From contig JABJMI010000227.1 of the NCBI GenBank assembly GCA_018659505.1, positions 1 through 5,118 on the forward strand: DNA of 5,118 bases. The letters are read 5' to 3'. Within the stretch, counting starts at the first letter, position 1; each line of letters starts with the position of its first letter. Positions 1-4,911 of this stretch are shown piece after piece. The DNA is from Planctomicrobium sp. GTDB taxonomy: Bacteria; Planctomycetota; Planctomycetia; Planctomycetales; Planctomycetaceae. The notes below the pieces were generated by a model. That model made no database searches. It saw nothing but the letters and a program-made list of their open reading frames with translations, and had not been told where the DNA came from. Position numbers and translations under genes: made by a program.

Positions 1-943
1 GGAAAGTGTGCAACTTACCTGCAGGTGGAAGTCCGATTCGTTTCAACAGACGCTTGAGTGACTTCAGCAATCGACGTTCTGAGATTTGATTTCCGCCATT
101 GGGATACTTTGTGGAAGGTGGTGCTGTGAATACCCAACGAAACTTTCGGGGTTGATTCTGAAGAACTCGCTTCAATCGTTTAGTCATTCGAACATTGCGG
201 GATTCGCCTGTCTTGGGTTTCCAGCCATCTTTGGGACGAATGTGAATCAAGTTCTTTTCGAAATCAACGTCCTCCCAGGTCAGCCATTGCAATTCGCCGA
301 ACCGCATACCCGTATCTGCATAGGCCGTGAAGATTGATTTCTGCGGCTCATTCGCAGCCTCTAAAATCTGCACCACTTCATCCGGAGTCCAGCAAGGTTG
401 CTCGGTCCGCTTCGGCTGCGGATTCTTAAGACCTTCGAGAGGATCTTTGCTGATCATCTTCCGTGACAATGCGAAGTTCACGAGTTGTCGAATGATGTAG
501 GTGTCACAATGGATCGTTTTCGCAGAACGTTTCTCTTCGGTGCGAAGTTTCCGATAGGCGTCGATCATACGTAGGTTCAATTGATGAAGGGATGTCTTGC
601 GTTGTGTAATTGCCAGCGCTGCGAACTTGTTCAACACATACCGGTACTTGTTCAACGTCTTCTCAGCCCGACCTTCCGTTTTCAGAAAAGCCAGGTATTC
701 GTCAATCGCTTCCGTGATCAACACGGGTGGCAGCGTTGTCTCACGTTTTCCTTGCAGTAACTCAGCTTCGATGATCAGGGCTTTGCGACGTGCTTCTTTT
801 TTGCTTTCAGTGGCGAGTGGTTCCCGTTGTTGCTTGCGGTCCAGTTGGTAACTCACCCACCAACTCTTTCCTCGTTTATAGATGGTGACACGCTCGCCGA
901 CTTTTTCTCGAACGCTGACGGGCGTGTTTGAATTTGCACTCAT
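1..943 (-). CDS. Tyrosine recombinase / phage-type integrase, C-terminus outside window
   Basis: Site-specific recombinase that would cut and rejoin DNA at attachment sites to integrate or excise the element. The frame is open for 314 codons from ATG at 943-941 and leaves the window without a stop. GGGAGG lies 8 bases upstream of the ATG and fixes the start. Residues about 18-65 resemble an N-terminal arm-binding domain (WWVSYQLD, then a K/R-rich helix). Residues 72-170 look like the SAM-like core-binding domain (TEAIDEYLAFLKTEGRAEKT). The catalytic domain starts near 185. The first catalytic Arg is R214 in DTGMRFGELQWLTWEDVD, and the beta-hairpin Lys is probably K244 in KPKTGESRNVRM. The last visible residues, KLHTF (310-314), fit the start of the His-x-x-Arg box, whose Arg would be the next codon. 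The Tyr nucleophile is not visible. The gene sits 42 bases after the HTH gene, so the two are probably co-transcribed. Confidence 0.92.
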   Translation of the reverse strand, partial: MSANSNTPVSVREKVGERVTIYKRGKSWWVSYQLDRKQQREPLATESKKEARRKALIIEAELLQGKRETTLPPVLITEAIDEYLAFLKTEGRAEKTLNKYRYVLNKFAALAITQRKTSLHQLNLRMIDAYRKLRTEEKRSAKTIHCDTYIIRQLVNFALSRKMISKDPLEGLKNPQPKRTEQPCWTPDEVVQILEAANEPQKSIFTAYADTGMRFGELQWLTWEDVDFEKNLIHIRPKDGWKPKTGESRNVRMTKRLKRVLQNQPRKFRWVFTAPPSTKYPNGGNQISERRLLKSLKRLLKRIGLPPAGKLHTF

Positions 944-985
944 TTTGTGATTCCTCCCTTCATCTTTGGAATGTTTGATCGTGGG

Positions 986-1246
986 TTATTCGCTGCGCAA
1001 GCCTTCGTTGAAGACCTTCTTGATCAAGCGATCACGAAAGAAGCGGAGGTGCTTGCCGATCTTGCGACAACAACCACTCAACAGCCCGCGCGAACGCCAG
1101 TCTCGCAGCGTGTCTTTCGGGACTTGGAGCAGGTCGGCAGCCTCGTCAATGCTCATGATCGGCGGAAATCGATCTGCATAAATCCCCTCAGGGAACATCT
1201 GCGTGATCTCCTTGTCGGTGAGTTGTAATGATTCGTCAGTGGGCAT
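986..1246 (-). CDS. Excisionase-like helix-turn-helix DNA-binding protein (86 aa)
   Basis: Small DNA-binding protein of the MerR-like/excisionase HTH type (HTH_17-like). The core, residues about 31-78, starts MSIDEAADLLQVPKDTLRDW, continues RSRGLL, and ends with a basic wing-like strand (RKIGKHLRFFRDRL), the usual layout of this fold. I chose ATG at 1246-1244 because GGGAG precedes it by 7 bases. An in-frame ATG at 1285 would add 13 residues but lies in a hairpin loop without a ribosome binding site. Being immediately upstream of the integrase, it is likely the recombination directionality factor, or a regulator of the integrase; the sequence cannot tell which. The start is overlain by a terminator-like hairpin (1247-1300), so expression is probably controlled. 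The two adjacent cysteines at 59-60 within the HTH region are unusual but may mean nothing. Confidence 0.8.
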   Translation of the reverse strand: MPTDESLQLTDKEITQMFPEGIYADRFPPIMSIDEAADLLQVPKDTLRDWRSRGLLSGCCRKIGKHLRFFRDRLIKKVFNEGLRSE

Positions 1247-1300
1247 AAAAAAACTCCCGCAATCCTTCGCTGATCTCTTGATCATGAAGGATTGCAGGAG
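1247..1300 (-). terminator. Intrinsic terminator / attenuator overlapping the HTH gene's ribosome binding site
   Basis: A 15-base arm at 1300-1286 (CTCCTGCAATCCTTC on the minus strand) pairs with 1268-1254 (GAAGGATTGCGGGAG). All 15 positions pair in minus-strand RNA, one as a G-U wobble; in plus-strand RNA that position is an A-C mismatch. The 17-base loop contains a further 5-bp stem (1284-1280 with 1275-1271, TGATC/GATCA). Seven U's follow (1253-1247) and then the ATG at 1246. The GGGAG used as ribosome binding site is the end of the 3' arm. The element could therefore end transcripts of the 195-aa gene, whose stop is 73 bases upstream of the stem, and also hide the start of the HTH gene. 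Structure is seen; regulation is inferred. Confidence 0.75.
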
Positions 1301-1372
1301 CGGAGTACCTGAGCCATGTGCCAGACTGGGAAGCGCCTGGGGAATGGGGCTATCTATGCTTGGCGGATAATG

Positions 1373-1960
1373 TCACCGTCGTTGTCTTCGATGAGACTCA
1401 TCAGGTTCCCACCGCAGCCCGCGACCGGTGCCATCTGTCCGAAAACGCAGAAGCGTTAAGTCACGATTGAGTGACCTGACAGCATCCCGGAGTCGTTCCG
1501 GGTTTGGCCCACTGGGTAAGGGATCATCAATCCGCTCCGCCCAACTGTCTTCTTCAAAAGCGTCTAAAATCAACGTGATATGAGGTGCTGCCAATACGTT
1601 AGGAATGGAACGAACAATTCCACCTTGATACCATAGTTCACCGCGACCACGGTTCCAGCTTGGTGTCGATGCAAGAGTTGTTGCCACAGGAATTGGCTCG
1701 TTTAGTCTTTCCAGCAATCGATGATACTCGGGAGTGGGTAGACCAAACGCGTAAGCAAGTTGTGCAGTCGCTAGATCCTCGTCAACTCCCTTGGCTCTCA
1801 CCCAGATTCCGACAGTCTTGTTATCCTGGTACTGATCTTCGAGCGATCCCAAGCGATGCCGTTCCGCTCCACTCAGAAACTCTGTCCAAACACGATATGC
1901 TGATTCTGGGTCTTGGATTCGGCGGCGATGTTGTAGAAGTACATCTTCGAGAGTTGGCAT
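1373..1960 (-). CDS. Hypothetical protein, 195 aa, two-part architecture
   Basis: I do not recognise a named family. The start at 1960 is supported by GAAGGA ending 9 bases upstream and by an in-frame stop further upstream with no other ATG between. Residues 1-90 are charged and probably helical (VLLQHRRRIQDPESAYRVW, later EYHRLLERLNEPI). A Pro/Thr/Ser-rich linker at about 90-104 leads to a compact domain at 105-186, with GELWYQGGIVRSIP, then ILDAFEEDSWAERIDDPLP, then LRDAVRSLNRDLTLLRFRTD and a closing GLRWEP. The order (strand pair, helices with conserved Trp/Pro, then RSLN and a beta hairpin) suggests a winged-helix-like fold. I have an uncertain memory of similar domains in other planctomycete proteins. 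No signal peptide or membrane segment is present. The tail is strongly basic (HRRQRR). It lies upstream of the excisionase-like gene, so a role in regulation or DNA binding is possible but unproven. The opposite strand has a 136-codon frame over part of it, taken as a shadow. Confidence 0.72.
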   Translation of the reverse strand: MPTLEDVLLQHRRRIQDPESAYRVWTEFLSGAERHRLGSLEDQYQDNKTVGIWVRAKGVDEDLATAQLAYAFGLPTPEYHRLLERLNEPIPVATTLASTPSWNRGRGELWYQGGIVRSIPNVLAAPHITLILDAFEEDSWAERIDDPLPSGPNPERLRDAVRSLNRDLTLLRFRTDGTGRGLRWEPDESHRRQRR

Positions 1961-1965
1961 CGGAA

Positions 1966-2046
1966 TTAATCCTTCAATTGAGCAGACATGTGGACAACAT
2001 TGATGGCCAATCCCTCTGTTTGTCGTTGTTGCTCATCGTGAATCAA
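1966..2046 (-). CDS. Possible 26-aa small ORF with TTG start
   Basis: The frame reads LIHDEQQRQTEGLAIN then VVHMSAQLKD and stops at TAA (1968-1966), five bases before the start of the 195-aa gene. It is in the same frame as the 42-aa ORF upstream, separated from it by one TAA (2064-2062) and five codons. It could therefore be the tail of a longer protein cut by a nonsense mutation, or a readthrough product. No convincing ribosome binding site precedes the TTG at 2046. The composition is protein-like and amphipathic, which is the main reason for listing it. No function can be given. Confidence 0.25.
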   Translation of the reverse strand: MIHDEQQRQTEGLAINVVHMSAQLKD

Positions 2047-2061
2047 CTCGGCACCATCACT

Positions 2062-2190
2062 TTAATGTGACTGATTATTATCAGTTTTTTCCCATTTGAT
2101 CGCAACCATCTTGGCCAGCATCGCGAGCCATTGTGCCTGGGCAGATGCTAATAATTGGATGCGATTCTCAGATTTCTGCGCATCTTTCAA
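2062..2190 (-). CDS. Small protein, 42 aa, TTG start
   Basis: Starts at TTG 2190-2188, six bases after GAGGAA, a good ribosome binding site. The start overlaps the stop of the preceding 26-aa ORF as TTGA, the arrangement of translational coupling. The product begins [17 protein letters not shown], continues AQWLAMLAKMVAIKWEK and ends TDNNQSH. It is predicted to be largely one amphipathic helix (residues about 6-33) with Ala, Leu and Met on one side, which would suit a small partner protein or peripheral membrane helix. It is too short and too moderately hydrophobic for a clear transmembrane segment. I do not recognise the family. Its place between a ThiF-like remnant and the 195-aa gene suggests one transcript. 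It could also be a fragment of a decayed gene. Confidence 0.45.
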   Translation of the reverse strand: MKDAQKSENRIQLLASAQAQWLAMLAKMVAIKWEKTDNNQSH

Positions 2191-2267
2191 CTTGAATTCC
2201 TCGTTTGATCTGGGTGTGAAACTTCAAATTCAGAAGACATTCTTCTGATGAGCTGTGAGAATGTCAT
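2187..2267 (-). CDS. Possible 26-aa small ORF coupled at both ends
   Basis: ATG at 2267-2265 overlaps the TGA of the upstream frame (ATGA) and is preceded by AAGGGAG four bases away. Its own TGA (2189-2187) overlaps the TTG start of the next ORF (TTGA). The product starts [16 protein letters not shown] and ends in a polar tail (HPDQTRNSS). Two successive stop/start overlaps, each with a Shine-Dalgarno-like purine run, are what support it; the peptide itself is not recognisable. A perfect 8-bp inverted repeat (2230-2237 with 2241-2248) lies inside it. It may be the N-terminal part of a gene that continues in the next frame after a frameshift. Confidence 0.35.
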   Translation of the reverse strand: MTFSQLIRRMSSEFEVSHPDQTRNSS

Positions 2268-2434
2268 ACTTCTCCCTTACAAAGCGGGTCCTCCAAGCTC
2301 ATTTCACTGGCAAGTAGATTCAATGACAGGCCTGCATCGTTTGGAAGCTGCCTGAGCCAGCGGGTGAATTGATGGAGCATCAACCCTGCTGCGAGGTTGG
2401 CGGAGTAGATTGGGGATTGGAAATTAAGGTGACG
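2264..2434 (-). pseudogene. C-terminal remnant resembling a ThiF/E1-like adenylyltransferase
   Basis: An open frame of 56 residues with no usable start, entered after a TAG at 2437-2435. The readable part is [20 protein letters not shown], then [19 protein letters not shown], ending LCKGEV. An Ala/Gly-rich helix followed by an aromatic helix and a short strand is like the tail of ThiF/E1-type ubiquitin-activating-like proteins. The ATP-binding and catalytic cysteine regions are missing. Upstream of the TAG the same frame stays open to about 2530 (HTIFGQIYKQVPNHPGTVPH), so a nonsense codon in an older gene is possible. A competing plus-strand frame covers the same bases. The family call is from pattern memory only and is weak. 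Confidence 0.3.
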
Positions 2435-2850
2435 CTAGTGAGGAACAGTTCCAGGGTGGTTTGGCACTTGCTTGTATATTTGACCAAAGATTGTGTGGTC
2501 CTGGAACGGTTCAGACTCGACTGAAAAAGCTTGAAGTCAGCGAAGTCAACATTTCACAATAATTGACAATGCAGGACGGAGTCGCCCTTCATATTCATAC
2601 AAAACTGGTCGCTGGTCCATCAAAACCAACAGCATCAGCTGAGCGTCACAGATTCAGAGTTGCTTCAAATCATTATTCAGAAACAACTTAAAGATGTGAC
2701 TGCAAAGTCAAAACAAGTTCCACTTCCGTCCGGGACTGGAGTCTATTCACACTTTGTTGATCCAATTTGATTCATCGCTATGCCCAAAGGTCAACCTCCG
2801 CGAGATCTTGTGCATTCAACGCCTGTTGGCATCATTAGTTGATTCACAGA
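2435..2850. other. No confident gene; short coding-like remnants on both strands
   Basis: No frame has a start with a ribosome binding site. Three stretches still look coding. Plus 2428-2562 ends in a TAA and reads SEEQFQGGLALACIFDQ then TRLKKLEVSEVNISQ. Plus 2567-2770 ends in TGA and reads SVTDSELLQIIIQKQLKDV then VPLPSGTGVYSHFVDPI. The minus frame above 2437 continues the ThiF-like remnant. Overlapping open frames in several phases mean at most some are real. The region is A/T-richer than the sigma operon. It is best read as the decayed or mosaic end of the mobile element. No promoter could be assigned with confidence. Confidence 0.5.
2443..2512. repeat. Inverted repeat, 13-base arms
   Basis: GAACAGTTCCAGG (2443-2455) is the reverse complement, at 12 of 13 positions, of CCTGGAACGGTTC (2500-2512), with 44 bases between. 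Each arm itself contains a small palindrome-like core (GAACNGTTC). Such paired sites near an element end can be recombinase or excisionase binding sites or an operator, but nothing here shows use. The chance of a repeat this good in a window this size is low but not negligible. Confidence 0.4.
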
Positions 2851-2855
2851 GGTAA

Positions 2856-2880
2856 GAGTTCAATTCCCCTATCCTCCACT
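2856..2880 (+). pseudogene. 3'-end fragment of a tRNA or tmRNA gene; candidate att site
   Basis: The T-loop-like TTCAATT (2859-2865) is followed by a five-base T-stem strand CCCCT, a seven-base acceptor strand ATCCTCC (2871-2877) and the discriminator A2878. The bases before the loop pair only partly with CCCCT, and no matching 5' acceptor half (GGAGGAT or its G-U variant) is found upstream, so this is a fragment. U at position 70 with A73 fits the alanine identity pattern (G3-U70), so tmRNA or tRNA-Ala are the best guesses. CCA is not encoded (ACT instead). A terminator follows within 10 bases. This matches an integrase crossover near the T-loop, with element sequence to the left. Confidence 0.55.
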
Positions 2881-2887
2881 TAAATTC

Positions 2888-2924
2888 AAAAAGCCGCTGC
2901 TCAAGTTTGATCAGCGGCTTTTTT
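2888..2924 (+). terminator. Intrinsic terminator after the tRNA/tmRNA-like fragment
   Basis: GCCGCTG (2893-2899) pairs with CAGCGGC (2912-2918). The stem can extend inward by three pairs past a mismatch, and outward through AAAAA against T's. A run of six T's (2919-2924) follows. A-rich and T-rich flanks make it partly bidirectional. It was probably the original terminator of the gene whose 3' end lies just upstream. Confidence 0.85.
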
Positions 2925-3066
2925 CGTGGGCTTTTCGGGACCAGTGGCTGGTCTCAGAAAGTTCAATCAGTTTGTTCGACTTTGGGACGGAATCCGCCAA
3001 GTGACTGTGGGCAAGGTGTTTACGGAGTTCTACTCTGTCCACTTTCCTTGCCTCGTGTGTAAACTT

Positions 3067-3088
3067 AGTTCGAGTCCTGTTCGGGGAG
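3067..3088 (+). pseudogene. 3'-end fragment resembling tRNA-Asn
   Basis: AGTTCGAGTCCTGTTCGGGGAG carries the T-loop TTCGAGT (3069-3075), T-stem 3' strand CCTGT, acceptor 3' strand TCGGGGA (3081-3087) and discriminator G3088. The implied 5' end TCCCCGA and G73 are usual for tRNA-Asn. Nothing upstream pairs with the T-stem (CTTAG lies before the loop), and no D-arm, anticodon arm with GTT, or TCCCCGA is present. CCA is not encoded. The piece is followed 22 bases later by a strong terminator. It is best read as the tail left by a separate integration or a deletion at a tRNA-Asn gene. Chance similarity is possible. Confidence 0.5.
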
Positions 3089-3109
3089 CTTCTGGTCTCA
3101 ATCCGAACC

Positions 3110-3145
3110 AAAACCCTCGGTCACACTGTAGTGGCCGAGGGTTTT
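3110..3145 (+). terminator. Intrinsic terminator, perfect 15-bp stem
   Basis: AAAACCCTCGGTCAC (3110-3124) pairs with GTGGCCGAGGGTTTT (3131-3145); one pair is U-G on the plus-strand RNA and the loop is six bases (ACTGTA). The closing A4/T4 block makes it work in either direction on paper. It insulates the sigma operon downstream from the tRNA/element region upstream. Confidence 0.85.
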
Positions 3146-3377
3146 GTCGTTTACGCTCGCATAAGAAGCATGGTTGGTTGAGTCCATGTCGGTGGTTGAC
3201 GCGGTACTAATATAAGGAACGACTGTGAAGTTAGAGCTTCTCCCAAAAAAAATGTGACCGCCGGGTGTTCTCGCGGAATAAACAATAGAACAGAGACTGG
3301 GGACGTCTCTCCAGGCCGGTTGAACGACCCCAAAAACCTGGCTCCACCATTTGACTTGACCAGAACTCACATTATCC
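3146..3377 (+). promoter_or_regulatory. Leader region of the sigma-factor operon
   Basis: These 232 bases between the terminator and the sigma gene hold no ORF I trust and must contain the operon's promoter. TTGACG (3196-3201) and the AT-rich TAATATAAG (3208-3216) are present but too close together to form a standard sigma-70 promoter, so I do not call one. AGAGAC (3292-3297) and GTCTCT (3305-3310) form a perfect 6-bp hairpin with a seven-base loop in the likely leader. A run of eight A's follows TCCC at 3241. No Shine-Dalgarno site precedes the sigma ATG, which is common in Planctomycetes. Confidence 0.4.
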
Positions 3378-3899
3378 ATGCCGCCACCACAGGACGACAC
3401 CCGCTTCATTGAAGCTTTGACCCGTCACCAGCCCGCTCTGGAAGCGTTCTGCCATGCGCATCTCGCCAATCGGGAGGATGCGCGCGAGGTATTGCAGGCG
3501 ACTTGCGTGAAGTTGTGGCAAAAGGCGGCGGACTGGGATCCGGATACGGAATTTTTGCCGTGGGCGTTCACAGTGGCCCGATTCACAATCCTTTCGCATT
3601 ACCGCGATCAGAAACGCGGTCGCCTGGTTTTTGATGAAGATGTGATCGAGGCAATGGCGGATGAAATCGAGGAGGCTGCAACCGCATTTGATAATCGGCG
3701 CGAGGCGCTCGCCAGGTGTATGAAGAAACTCAATCGAAAGCAGGCTGCTCTGCTTCATGACCACTACACCGTCAGCCGGAGCTTGCGGGAAATAGCCGAA
3801 GCATCGGGGCGGAGCCTGAGTGCGGTGAAAATGACCTTGCTGCGAATTCGCCAGCAACTCAGTGCGTGTATTGAACGCGAGATGAGGACCAATCCATGA
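3378..3899 (+). CDS. ECF-type sigma-70 family RNA polymerase sigma factor (Rhodopirellula/Verrucomicrobium family)
   Basis: Alternative sigma factor that directs RNA polymerase to a specific promoter set. At 173 aa it is a normal ECF length with only regions 2 and 4. Region 2 spans about 8-80: FIEALTRHQPALEAF, then the conserved acidic stretch NREDAREVLQATCVKLWQKA (core and -10 contact), then FLPWAFTVARFTILSHYRDQ. An acidic linker (84-108) leads to region 4 at about 110-168. It holds LARCMKKLNRKQAALL and the helix-turn-helix SLREIAEASGRSLSAVKMTL, which would bind the -35 element. The PW.F.VAR pattern is typical of the Rhodopirellula/Verrucomicrobium group. The start has no ribosome binding site, but region 2 begins right after it and no earlier ATG fits. 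Its TGA overlaps the next gene's ATG (ATGA), so the products are likely made in fixed ratio. Confidence 0.93.
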   Translation: MPPPQDDTRFIEALTRHQPALEAFCHAHLANREDAREVLQATCVKLWQKAADWDPDTEFLPWAFTVARFTILSHYRDQKRGRLVFDEDVIEAMADEIEEAATAFDNRREALARCMKKLNRKQAALLHDHYTVSRSLREIAEASGRSLSAVKMTLLRIRQQLSACIEREMRTNP

Positions 3900-4879
3900 T
3901 GGAAGAAAGACTTCTCAACTTGCTCCAGCAAGTCCGGGATGACGGCAATGAAGCCGCGCGAACCGAACTGAACGAGCTGCTCCGCAAACATCCGGAAGCT
4001 CGAACGATCATGTCCAGGACGCTGGTCGATGAACAGGCCCTGGTCAGTCACCTGCGCGATGAGTCAATCGTTTCCATTCTCGATGCGGAAGGAGAAGTGG
4101 CCACAAGTCAACCGACGACGACGCCTGCAATGCGTCTCCTGGCCTGGCCTCAGCAGGTAGCAGTTGCCCTGGTGGCAGGAGCGATTGTTGGCCTGCTGGG
4201 AGTCGGGGTGGTCTGGGCCGTGAACTCGCCTCAATCACAGGCAAGAGCGATTCACGTTGCGAACAGCGATTTTGAGACCTTCGCAGGTCCGGTTGAAATT
4301 GGCTTTCCGTCTCACTTTGGTCAATGGGGTGGAAATCCTGCCGAGGTGATTGAACAAGTTGATGGAAACCGAATGTTGCGTCTTCTGAAAACGGGAAATG
4401 TCAATGGTGATCCCGACGACTTTGCGTCGAACTGTTCAGTGTTTCAGTTGGTCGAACTGTCGTCCCTCCGGCTGCAATGGGGAACGACAGATCCCGATAC
4501 GCAGATCACGCTCAACCTCTCAGCCCGCTTCCGCCGAGAGGACGCCCCGACCGATGCCGAATTGCCGAAACTCGCAGGAAGTTGCCGCATCTACCTTTTC
4601 AATATGAAGCCAAAGGCAATCGGTGAAGGATGGCCTCGTGTGGTTAACGAGGACGGAGTCGGATACGGCAAAAAGGTGATCAAGCTCGCGCCAGGAGATG
4701 AGTCGGCAACGATTACCGCATCCTGTCTTCTGGAATCGAACGCGAATGTTGCACTCATCGTCGTTTCTGCGAGCACCGGTGCTCATGCAGCTCCCATCGA
4801 ATTGGGTGGCTTCTTCGTCGACGACGTTCAGCTCACGGCGATCCGGCGACCGACTCTTCCAGTCCACTTTGTGAAATAA
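3896..4879 (+). CDS. Single-pass membrane protein, probable anti-sigma-like regulator, 327 aa
   Basis: The N-terminal 80 residues are cytoplasmic, charged and helical (EERLLNLLQQVRDDGNEAA, then ELNELLRKHPEARTIM). One transmembrane segment spans about 88-109 (VAVALVAGAIVGLLGVGVVW). The remaining 215 residues lie outside the membrane and look like a beta-rich, lectin-like fold. That part begins VANSDFETF, and FGQWGG, GNRMLRLL and a closing FFVDDVQL follow, a pattern like carbohydrate-binding jelly-roll domains. Position and topology match FecR/anti-sigma proteins coupled to planctomycete ECF sigma factors: the inside part would hold the sigma factor and the outside part would sense. No zinc-binding HxxxCxxC motif is present, so it is not a classical zinc anti-sigma domain. 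Cysteines at 180, 230 and 277 are all in the outer domain. ATG 3896 overlaps the sigma stop; ATG 3899 is an equally possible start. Confidence 0.8.
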   Translation: MMEERLLNLLQQVRDDGNEAARTELNELLRKHPEARTIMSRTLVDEQALVSHLRDESIVSILDAEGEVATSQPTTTPAMRLLAWPQQVAVALVAGAIVGLLGVGVVWAVNSPQSQARAIHVANSDFETFAGPVEIGFPSHFGQWGGNPAEVIEQVDGNRMLRLLKTGNVNGDPDDFASNCSVFQLVELSSLRLQWGTTDPDTQITLNLSARFRREDAPTDAELPKLAGSCRIYLFNMKPKAIGEGWPRVVNEDGVGYGKKVIKLAPGDESATITASCLLESNANVALIVVSASTGAHAAPIELGGFFVDDVQLTAIRRPTLPVHFVK

Positions 4880-4911
4880 CACATTTTCCTGACCAATTAG
4901 TCGAGTTCAAA

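Larger units (their letters stand above)
1..2880. mobile_element. Right-hand end of an integrated element (integrase/excisionase module)
   Basis: The block carries a tyrosine recombinase, an excisionase-like HTH protein just upstream of it, a hypothetical gene and small ORFs, all on the minus strand. It ends at a piece resembling the 3' end of a tRNA or tmRNA gene (2856-2880) followed at once by a terminator. When an integrase inserts into the 3' end of a tRNA gene, the far end of the element keeps a 3' fragment plus the old terminator, which is what is seen here. The intact tRNA/tmRNA and the other element end would lie left of position 1. The boundary is an inference: no second copy of the att repeat is in the window, and the recombinase lies about 1.9 kb from this end. 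Confidence 0.55.

Noticed and set aside
947..1228. 93-codon plus-strand frame over the HTH gene
   Set aside because: It is the antisense shadow of the excisionase-like gene, whose HTH motif is clear.
1660..2070. 136-codon plus-strand open frame
   Set aside because: It lies antisense to the 195-aa gene, which has a good ribosome binding site and a more convincing domain pattern. The plus-strand peptide shows no recognisable motif and has no clear ribosome binding site.
2057..2070. Near-palindrome TCACTTTAATGTGA as an operator
   Set aside because: It is short, A/T-rich, with one mismatched pair, and overlaps the end of a putative small ORF. Nothing ties it to a promoter.
2070..2090. Plus-strand terminator-like hairpin (ACTGAT/ATCAGT followed by six T's)
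   Set aside because: The stem is only six A/T-rich pairs, no plus-strand gene ends there, and it falls within the minus-strand 42-aa ORF. It is too weak to call.
2850..3090. Complete tRNA genes
   Set aside because: Only T-loop to discriminator segments are present; the D-arm, anticodon arm and 5' acceptor strands are missing and the T-stems do not pair properly.
3196..3216. Sigma-70 promoter TTGACG with TATAAG
   Set aside because: The two hexamers are only 9 bases apart, far from the usual 16-18, so they cannot act together as a standard promoter.
3098..3409. 103-codon minus-strand frame across the leader of the sigma gene
   Set aside because: It crosses the terminator hairpin and the start of the sigma gene, and has low-complexity, non-protein-like composition.
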